A stretch of DNA of 19,642 nt, taken from contig URTL01000023.1 of NCBI GenBank assembly GCA_900550785.1, positions 1 through 19,642 of the forward strand. Reading direction: 5' to 3'. The stretch is from an uncultured Collinsella sp. GTDB taxonomy: Bacteria > Actinomycetota > Coriobacteriia > Coriobacteriales > Coriobacteriaceae. A program made the position numbers and the translations under genes. Under the pieces are notes generated by a model. It worked only from the letters and a program-made list of their open reading frames with translations, was not told where the DNA came from and searched no databases. Below, in pieces: positions 14,486 to 19,642 of this stretch (positions are counted from its first letter, which is position 1; every line of letters begins with the position of its first letter).

Positions 14486-15703
14486 ATGTTCTGCTCGCAG
14501 TGCGGCGCCCCCATGGGCGATAACGACAAGTTCTGCGGCGTGTGTGGTGCTCCTAATGCCGGTGCCGCTGGCCCCGCTCCCCAGGGACAGCCTCAGCCCC
14601 AGCAGTTTGTTCCGCAACCGCCCGTGGCGAATGCGCCAAAGGGCTGTGTGGCTCAGGCGTTCCAAGATATGACCAAGACTCCGGGCGTGCTTCAGCGTGT
14701 ATGCCAAATCGCGTTTTTGCCGGCGCTGATTTGCGTTGTGTCAGTGCTCGTGTTGTTTATTCCCGTTATTGGCGGCATTGCGGCTGCCATCGGCTTTTTG
14801 GCAGCTTGCATTGCGAGCGTGTGCGGTTCCGGCTTTGGCATCGAGTGGGGTCGCGATCTGTCGCTTAAGATCGATGACGGCATGGATCGTCCGCTGATGC
14901 GTTCCACGTCGTTTGGTCTCGGAGTCTTTTCGAGCGTTATTTCGGTCGTGCTCGAGGTTATCGCTGCCATTCCCGTTATCGGTGTAGTGCTTTCGCTGGT
15001 GGAGGGCGTGGTAATTGGCGCTGCGGGCTCGTATTCTTATTACGGTTCTTATGCGCTCGAGGCTGCGCTGTTCGGTTCGCTTGGCCTGCTTGTCCTGGCG
15101 CTAATTGCCTCGGCGATTCTGGGTGTCTTCTTTAAGATGTTCGCCGACATCGCCGTGATGCACTTTGCGGTGACCGGGCGTGTCGAGAGCGCGTTTTCGC
15201 TCGATAAGGTCTGGGCGGCGTTTAAGCACAACAAGACCAAGCTGTTCTGTGCTTCGTTCCTTCCCGAGTTTTTGACGGGCCTGGTCGCCAACGTTGTCAC
15301 ATGGATCTTGACGGTCGTCTTTGGCGCCATTGCCTCTGTCGGTATGTATAGCTACTACTATCGTCCTACGGGTATTGAGGCAATTGTTACCGGCGGTGGC
15401 GTCACGCTCGCGCTGTTCTTGGTGCTGTTCGCTTTCGTCACCGTATTTCTTACGGTCTTTGGCAAGATGCTCAAGCACCGTGCCGTTGGCTATTGGGTTG
15501 CACGTTATGCAAGCGAGTGGGCCGACGAGGACAAGGACGACGTCCTGACTTTTGTATTGCCCTTCGAGAAGAAGTCCGCTCCCTCGGGTTACAGCGCTCC
15601 GGATGCCGAGCCCGCACCTGAGTCCGAGCCCAAGCCTGAGCCGGCACCTGCACCTGAGTCGGCGTCCGAGCCAAGCTCCGACGAGGAACCTCAGGACGAG
15701 TAG
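14486..15703 (+). CDS. Zinc-ribbon plus multi-pass membrane protein of unknown function (DUF4013-like)
   Basis: The N-terminus MFCSQCGAPMGDNDKFCGVCGAP carries two CxxC knuckles (Cys3/6 and Cys17/20), a standard zinc ribbon. A Pro/Gln-rich linker follows (about 25-50), then about six hydrophobic segments between residues 75 and 350. The region around KTPGVLQR, the glycine-rich GIEWGRDLSLKIDDGMDRPLMR segment and the long helices resemble DUF4013-type proteins, but this assignment is tentative. The tail from about 370 is an acidic Pro/Glu/Ala low-complexity stretch (PAPESEPKPEPAPAPES) ending in EEPQDE. ATG 14486 is chosen for GAAGGGA at 14472-14478 and because it exposes the zinc ribbon. No enzymatic motif is visible. 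It is a single-gene unit before a convergent M20 gene. Confidence 0.75.
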   Translation: MFCSQCGAPMGDNDKFCGVCGAPNAGAAGPAPQGQPQPQQFVPQPPVANAPKGCVAQAFQDMTKTPGVLQRVCQIAFLPALICVVSVLVLFIPVIGGIAAAIGFLAACIASVCGSGFGIEWGRDLSLKIDDGMDRPLMRSTSFGLGVFSSVISVVLEVIAAIPVIGVVLSLVEGVVIGAAGSYSYYGSYALEAALFGSLGLLVLALIASAILGVFFKMFADIAVMHFAVTGRVESAFSLDKVWAAFKHNKTKLFCASFLPEFLTGLVANVVTWILTVVFGAIASVGMYSYYYRPTGIEAIVTGGGVTLALFLVLFAFVTVFLTVFGKMLKHRAVGYWVARYASEWADEDKDDVLTFVLPFEKKSAPSGYSAPDAEPAPESEPKPEPAPAPESASEPSSDEEPQDE

Positions 15704-15721
15704 TCATGCCGTCTGCCATTT

Positions 15722-15749
15722 GGGGACGGGGTAGAAATAGTAGAAATAG
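15722..15749. repeat. GGGGACGGG followed by tandem TAGAAATAG repeat
   Basis: After the zinc-ribbon gene, GGGGACGGG (15722-15730) is followed by two adjacent copies of TAGAAATAG (15732-15740 and 15741-15749). The GGGGAC part resembles the loop core of the hairpin repeats elsewhere in the window, but only a short stem (CCGTC/GACGG, 15708-15728) can form. Confidence 0.4.
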
Positions 15750-15762
15750 CGCTTGAAGAATG

Positions 15763-15801
15763 AGCGGGGGCGGACGTGTCGAAACGTCCGCCCCCGCTTT
15801 G
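15763..15801. terminator. Strong hairpin between convergent genes, possible bidirectional terminator
   Basis: A perfect 15-bp stem (AGCGGGGGCGGACGT at 15763-15777 with ACGTCCGCCCCCGCT at 15784-15798) has a 6-nt GTCGAA loop. The plus-strand tail is only TT then GACATC, and the minus-strand tail is CATTCTTC. The position between convergent stops (15703 and 15844) and the stem strength support termination; the T-runs are poor. Confidence 0.65.
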
Positions 15802-15843
15802 ACATCGCGATGTGGCTATGACTGCGAGATGCCAGCGAATCGA

Positions 15844-17307
15844 TTACTCGTCGTGCTTCTCCTCACGGCGTGCAGCAGCGCGTGCGTCGTGGATGCCCTT
15901 GATCGCGGCATGGCGAGCCGTTCGGGCATCATGGATGGCGTCGCGAGCCTCGGCGGTCGTCGCCTTGGCAGAGCGCAACTTGGCGGCCAGATCGGGGTTG
16001 GTTTCGGCGACCGCGGTAATCGCGGGGCCGTCGAGCTCCTCTTGCGTGGGCTCGGCCAAAAAGTCGATAGCATACTGGGCGGCCACCATGGAGCCCTTTG
16101 CCAGCACGGTCTCGTCGATCTTGTAGAAGCAGGAATGTTGGGCGTACGTGGCGCCAATCTTGGGGTTGCGCGTACCTACAAAGGCGAGCACGCCCGGTAC
16201 GCGACGCAGGTACTCCGAAAAATCCTCGCCCGAAAGCGTGCCGCGATAATGGCCTTGGCCGGCGGGGCCCAGACACTTAATTACAGCCTGACGGCAGCGC
16301 TCGCTCGAGGCCGCGTCGTTTTCGACCTTGTAGTTGGCGATGGTGTAGTCGGTGAGCTCTGCCTCGGCGCCCAAGGAGGCCGCGGTATGCTCCACGATGC
16401 GGCGCATGAGCTCAGGCATTTCCTCGTGGGTCGAATCGCCGTAGGTGCGCACCGTGCCGGCGAGGTAGGCCGTGCCGGCGATAACGTTGCGCGCGGTGCC
16501 GCCGTGCAGCTCGCCGACGGTGATGACAGCCGGCTCGTAGGGGCTGATCTCGCGCGAGACGATGGTCTGCAGGGCGTTGACGATCTCTGCGGCCACCATA
16601 ACGGCGTCGTGACCGCGCTGGGGCATGGCGCCGTGGCACGAGGTGCCGCGTACGTCGATACGGAACCAGTCGGTATTGGCCATGCGCGGTCCGGGCTCGC
16701 AGCTCACGGTGCCGGCGTCGACCTCGCTCCAGATGTGCGCGGCGTAGGCGCCATCGACGCCGTCGAGCACACCCGTGCCGATCATGAGCTTGGCGCCCTG
16801 GCCGTTTTCCTCGCTGGGCTGGAAGACGATGCGGACTTCGCCGTGGATGTCGTCGGTCATATGGCGCAGGATCTGCAGCGTTCCGAGCATCATGGCGATA
16901 TGGCAGTCGTGGCCGCAAGCGTGCATGCAGCCCTCGTTGACGCTGGCGAACTCCTCGCCGGTCTGCTCGGTGACGGGCAGGGCGTCGATGTCGGCGCGCA
17001 GCAGGATGCGGCGGCGTGGCGTGCCGTCCTCGCGGTAGGCATCCGGCGCGGTACCGCGAAGCGTTGCCACCAAGCCGGTCTTGAGCGGACGCTCGTAGGG
17101 GATATTCATGGCGTCGAGCTGGTTGGCGATGTCGGAGGTCGTGCGCTCCTCGGCAAGGCTCAGCTCCGGGTGCTTATGGAAGTGCCGGCGCTGCTTGATG
17201 ATATATGGTTCAAACTCGGTAGCGATATCTTTGATGGCTGCGGTGACGTCGTCAGCCGCGCGAGCCTCGGTCGCCGCCATAATCTGCTGTGCCTTGGTCT
17301 TCGTCAT
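15844..17307 (-). CDS. M20-family amidohydrolase/peptidase (amino-acyl amide hydrolase type)
   Basis: This 487-residue protein has the full M20 (M20D-like) metal site: HFHKHPELS (42-50), LRADIDALPV (103-112), MHACGHDCH (128-136, Cys131/His133 ligands), QPSEENGQGAK (163-173, Glu pair), HIW (191-193) and the late His391 in QHSCFY. Such enzymes hydrolyse N-acyl amino acids, hippurate-like amides, aminobenzoyl-glutamate or dipeptides in the cytoplasm; the exact substrate is not readable. The start is ATG 17307-17305 with AAGGAG about 10 nt before it. The frame is open further upstream, but that part lies antisense to the next gene. A 70-residue Ala/Arg/Glu-rich tail (420-487, with repeated ARxA/HDAR elements) follows the catalytic core and is not typical. 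It is divergent from the YtcJ-like gene. Confidence 0.9.
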   Translation of the reverse strand: MTKTKAQQIMAATEARAADDVTAAIKDIATEFEPYIIKQRRHFHKHPELSLAEERTTSDIANQLDAMNIPYERPLKTGLVATLRGTAPDAYREDGTPRRRILLRADIDALPVTEQTGEEFASVNEGCMHACGHDCHIAMMLGTLQILRHMTDDIHGEVRIVFQPSEENGQGAKLMIGTGVLDGVDGAYAAHIWSEVDAGTVSCEPGPRMANTDWFRIDVRGTSCHGAMPQRGHDAVMVAAEIVNALQTIVSREISPYEPAVITVGELHGGTARNVIAGTAYLAGTVRTYGDSTHEEMPELMRRIVEHTAASLGAEAELTDYTIANYKVENDAASSERCRQAVIKCLGPAGQGHYRGTLSGEDFSEYLRRVPGVLAFVGTRNPKIGATYAQHSCFYKIDETVLAKGSMVAAQYAIDFLAEPTQEELDGPAITAVAETNPDLAAKLRSAKATTAEARDAIHDARTARHAAIKGIHDARAAARREEKHDE

Positions 17308-17358
17308 GGTCGATTTGCTCCTTGCTGGGTTGATCGCAAAATCGTACAGGCTCTCTCC

Positions 17359-17388
17359 AGTATGCCACCTGCCGCTAGGGCTGGTAAA
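17359..17388 (-). promoter_or_regulatory. Candidate promoter of the M20 gene
   Basis: On the minus strand, TTTACC (17388-17383) and CATACT (17364-17359) are separated by 18 bp. The -10 box is preceded by TGG, which would be a TGn extension. It lies about 50 bp before the M20 start codon. Confidence 0.35.
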
Positions 17389-17475
17389 GTTGCCGTTTGC
17401 CGCTTGGGGTTTTGTTACAAGGGCGGGGGAGTACACTCGGGGGTGTTGAATTTCCTGCCAGAGATGGGGATGCCC

Positions 17476-19113
17476 ATGCAACATATCGATCGGATTATCC
17501 GCTCCAAGAACGTCTTTACCGCGCAAGACGGCATCGATACCACCCGCGAGCTGGCGATTGCCATTGCAGGCGACCGTATCGTCGCAGTCGGTGCGCCCGA
17601 TGACGTGATCGCCGCCGCTCCTGCCGCCACGTCGGTTATCGACTACGGCGAGCAGTTTGTCTGCCCCGGTTTCCATGACGCTCATCTGCACTTCTTCCAT
17701 ACCTCGGTCGGTTCCTCGCCGTACATGCTCATGGATATGGGCACGTCCGAGGCGGCGCTGGTGCAACATGCGCTCGAGTTTTCCCAGGACCTGCCCGACG
17801 ACGCTTGGGTTGTGACGCAGGGCTGGCGCGACTACCGTTGGGACCCGCCCGAGCATCCTACCAAGGCGTCGCTCGATGTGGCATTCCCCGATCGTCCCTG
17901 TGTTATGTATTCGGGCGACGGGCACACGCTGTGGCTCAACAGCCGCGCACTCGATGCACTCGGCGTCACGCGCGACAGCGAGCCACCAGCGGGCGGTAGC
18001 TACGACAAGGACGCAAACGGCGAGCTCACGGGTATTGCTCACGAGGCGGCTGCCATGCAGCTGCTACCGCGCTGCCTTGAGTGGCTGGGCGAGGATCGCA
18101 TCGCAAGCGCTTACGCCGATCAAATGAGGCGGATGGCCGAGCAGGGCATCACCTCGATATGCGATATGTCGCTCATGCCCATGCCGGGCTGCGATTTTAT
18201 CCGCGACGACGTCTACGACAAACTGCAGGCAGCCGGCAAGTTGGGCATCCGAGCCCATTTGTTTCCCACGCTGCTGGATGACCAATCGCGCTTGGAAGAG
18301 CTGCAGGTACGTTACGCGAACAACGCGCTGCTTTCGGCGCCAGGCTTTAAGCAGTTCTTCGACGGCGTGTCGAGCGAACACACGGCCTATCTCACCGAGC
18401 CCTATACCAACCCGCGCTTCCCGGGCGATCAAGGTCGCCTGACGGTTCCTGCCGAGCGCATGCGCAAGCTGGTTCTGGCGGCCGCGGAGCGCGGCCATAC
18501 CGTGCGCATCCACGTCATCGGCGACGGTGCGATTCATGCCGCGCTGGATATCTTCGAGGAGGCCGCCGACCTGTACGGCCTGCCCCAGCACGGCCATAAC
18601 ACGCTCGAGCACCTGGAGAACCTCTTGCCCGAGGACATCGATCGTCTACGCAAGCTTAACGTCGTTGCCTCGAGCCAGCCCTGTCACATTACACTCGACC
18701 CGGGCGGCCCCGAGCGCGATCTGGGCCTGGAACGCAGCCGCATCATGTGGCCGTTTGCGACCTATAAGCAGCGCGGCATCCGCCAAGCCTTCGGCACCGA
18801 TAGCCCCATCACAGCTGTTACAAGCATGAACGTGCTCTACACGGCTATCACGCGCCAGGATCCCAAAAGCCACTGGCCCGAGGGCGGCTGGTTACCGAGC
18901 GAGCGCATCGATGCAGCAACAGCCCTGCGCAACTACACCCTGGGCAGCGCCTATGCAGCGGGCGACGAGCAAAACCTCGGCAGCTTGGAGCCCGGCAAGT
19001 ATGCCGACCTGGTAGTCCTGGACCAAAACCCGCTCACCATCGACCCCCAAGAGCTCCAGGCTACCAAGGTTCAGACCACCTACCTGGCAGGTAACTTGAT
19101 TTACGAGCGCTAA
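17476..19113 (+). CDS. YtcJ-like amidohydrolase (amidohydrolase family 3)
   Basis: This is a metal-dependent hydrolase with the amidohydrolase-3 plan. Metal ligands are visible as HDAHLH (His70 and His72), FKQFFDGV (Lys292, expected carboxylated Lys), HVIGDGAIH (His346), LEHLENL (His379) and GTDSP (Asp442). The typical C-terminal SLEPGKYADLVVLDQNPLTI closes the beta-sandwich region. The family hydrolyses amides, N-acyl compounds or cyclic amides; the substrate is unknown. Three in-frame ATGs occur at 17464, 17470 and 17476. I use 17476 because the family N-terminus (IDRIIRSKNVFT) follows directly and GGGGA precedes it; 17464 is also possible. The frame is open for 1.7 kb upstream, but that part is antisense to the M20 gene and not genuine. 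It gives 545 residues, normal for the family. A terminator follows the stop. Confidence 0.9.
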   Translation: MQHIDRIIRSKNVFTAQDGIDTTRELAIAIAGDRIVAVGAPDDVIAAAPAATSVIDYGEQFVCPGFHDAHLHFFHTSVGSSPYMLMDMGTSEAALVQHALEFSQDLPDDAWVVTQGWRDYRWDPPEHPTKASLDVAFPDRPCVMYSGDGHTLWLNSRALDALGVTRDSEPPAGGSYDKDANGELTGIAHEAAAMQLLPRCLEWLGEDRIASAYADQMRRMAEQGITSICDMSLMPMPGCDFIRDDVYDKLQAAGKLGIRAHLFPTLLDDQSRLEELQVRYANNALLSAPGFKQFFDGVSSEHTAYLTEPYTNPRFPGDQGRLTVPAERMRKLVLAAAERGHTVRIHVIGDGAIHAALDIFEEAADLYGLPQHGHNTLEHLENLLPEDIDRLRKLNVVASSQPCHITLDPGGPERDLGLERSRIMWPFATYKQRGIRQAFGTDSPITAVTSMNVLYTAITRQDPKSHWPEGGWLPSERIDAATALRNYTLGSAYAAGDEQNLGSLEPGKYADLVVLDQNPLTIDPQELQATKVQTTYLAGNLIYER

Positions 19114-19135
19114 GTATTCATGCCGTACCGTTAAG

Positions 19136-19186
19136 CGCGGCTCGGGCAGCCTTTTTGGGATAGCGCTCGAGCCGCGTTTGCGTTTT
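19136..19186 (+). terminator. Terminator of the YtcJ-like gene
   Basis: CGCGGCTCGGGC (19136-19147) pairs with GCTCGAGCCGCG (19165-19176), 12 bp with one G-U. The 17-nt loop holds its own T-run, and the tail is TTTGCGTTTT. It lies about 22 bp after the stop. Confidence 0.7.
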
Positions 19187-19368
19187 GGTGGGGATCCGCC
19201 ATGAGCGTCCCTGCTCTGTTGGATTTGGGTGCGGGGCGGAGGTGCTGCTGCCCCGCGCTCAATTTGGACACCAGCAATGCTATCTCTTGGTGTTTTGCAT
19301 ACTTCCCATTACAGATTGCATAAAAAGGCTGGGATGTCCTTCCTGATCCTGATGTACCCCCGCCCGTG
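19187..19368. other. Gene-free stretch with small repeats
   Basis: No ORF with a ribosome site or recognisable product is seen on either strand. It holds a perfect 7-bp hairpin (GCGGGGC/GCCCCGC, 19231-19256) and two copies of TTGCATA starting 21 bp apart (19295 and 19316), on the same helix face. The latter could be an operator for a gene beyond the window, but this is a guess. Confidence 0.35.
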
Positions 19369-19628
19369 CCGTGCAAAAAACGGAGTATTCAGCACCGCGA
19401 GCTCTGCCGGTGCCGCTGCGGCTGAGTAACGTTGCGGAGATTGACGTCATTTTGGGCTCCGGTACGGCGCGAAGCATGCCTTTTTGTCCTGGCGGGGTTT
19501 GCCTGCCGACTCAAATCGCCGGTCGAAGGCGTCCTTGGGACCAATATGGTGTGTCCGGCGTGTATGCAGCCGTCCTGGCTTGCTGAATACTCCCAAAAAT
19601 GCACGGTGCTCCCCAGGGGACCCGTGCA
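19369..19628. repeat. Element bounded by long inverted repeats (structured RNA or MITE-like candidate)
   Basis: The left end 19369-19394 and right end 19581-19606 are 26-bp inverted repeats with 20 of 26 positions matching. CCGTGCA and GGAGTATTCAGCA parts match exactly, with a central A-rich block (AAAAAC against CAAAAA) that would form an internal loop. The enclosed 186 bp contain smaller hairpins, such as GGCGGG/CCTGCC, CGCC/GGCG and CGGC/GCCG, and a palindrome TGACGTCA (19442-19449). Just after the right arm, TGCACGG (19600-19606) also pairs with CCGTGCA (19622-19628). No convincing protein is encoded inside: the short ORFs lack ribosome sites and known motifs. It may be a non-coding RNA with a closing stem, a miniature transposable element, or regulatory DNA. 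Confidence 0.45.
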
Positions 19629-19642
19629 CGCAACAAAAACCA

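Noticed and set aside
15760..17475. Upstream extension of the YtcJ-like frame, giving one 1117-residue ORF
   Set aside because: The first 570 residues are antisense to the M20 gene, whose metal-site motifs are intact. The extension lacks any domain, and the family N-terminus begins at about 17476.
17308..18042. Upstream extension of the M20 frame on the minus strand
   Set aside because: It is antisense to the YtcJ-like gene and its own intergenic region; the ATG at 17307 has a good ribosome site and begins the family sequence.
19131..19629. Several small ORFs of 60-81 aa on both strands in the last 0.5 kb
   Set aside because: No ribosome sites, no recognisable domain, mutually overlapping frames, and the region is dominated by inverted repeats.
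1..19642. CRISPR arrays, tRNA/rRNA genes, transposases, prophage genes or a defence island
   Set aside because: No regularly spaced repeats, cloverleaf-like sequence or such protein motifs were found in the window.

Overview
The window looks like chromosomal DNA of a high-GC Gram-positive bacterium, most likely a gut Coriobacteriia such as Collinsella. This is inferred from the GC-rich third codon positions, AAAGGAG-type ribosome sites, frequent GTG starts, a sortase-anchored coiled-coil/CAP surface protein and an AmaP-DUF2273-Asp23 envelope module. No 16S gene or other firm taxonomic marker is present. I see no rRNA, tRNA, CRISPR array, phage gene or transposase.

Layout. Positions 1-3283 (+): the 3' part of a very large cell-wall-anchored protein, with Ala-rich coiled coils on both sides of a CAP domain and a C-terminal LAQTG sorting signal. 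Its 5' end is cut off at a run of nine G at the window edge. Two back-to-back terminators (3352-3442) separate it from an OPT-family transporter on the minus strand (3484-5187). A divergent promoter region then leads into a plus-strand series: coaX (type III pantothenate kinase), a dCMP deaminase, a NifU-type Fe-S scaffold protein, lgt (prolipoprotein diacylglyceryl transferase), a large DUF6020-like membrane protein and a YebC/TACO1-family protein. Next come the envelope-stress module amaP / DUF2273 / asp23 (11624-13105), a YitT-family membrane protein (13314-14336) and a zinc-ribbon membrane protein of unknown function (14486-15703). The last pair is divergent: an M20 amidohydrolase/peptidase (minus, 15844-17307) and a YtcJ-like amidohydrolase (plus, 17476-19113). 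The final 0.5 kb has no convincing gene.

How the genes relate. Most are housekeeping genes packed in the same direction, not one pathway. CoaX makes phosphopantothenate for CoA, the deaminase feeds dUMP synthesis, the NifU-type protein serves Fe-S assembly, and Lgt starts lipoprotein maturation. The Asp23 module, surface protein and DUF6020 protein belong to the cell envelope. The OPT transporter and the two amidohydrolases suggest uptake and hydrolysis of peptides or amide compounds, but they are not in one operon.

The most interesting unexplained structures are non-coding. First, there is a set of hairpins placed directly after stop codons of unrelated genes (lgt, the DUF6020 gene, asp23, and perhaps coaX). 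Their stems differ but the loops share GGG(A/T)CAGG or part of it. Second, an element of about 240-260 bp at 19369-19628 is bounded by matching inverted repeats in the gene-free tail. Third, the G-run at the left edge lies inside the surface-protein reading frame and could be a phase-variation tract or an assembly edge.
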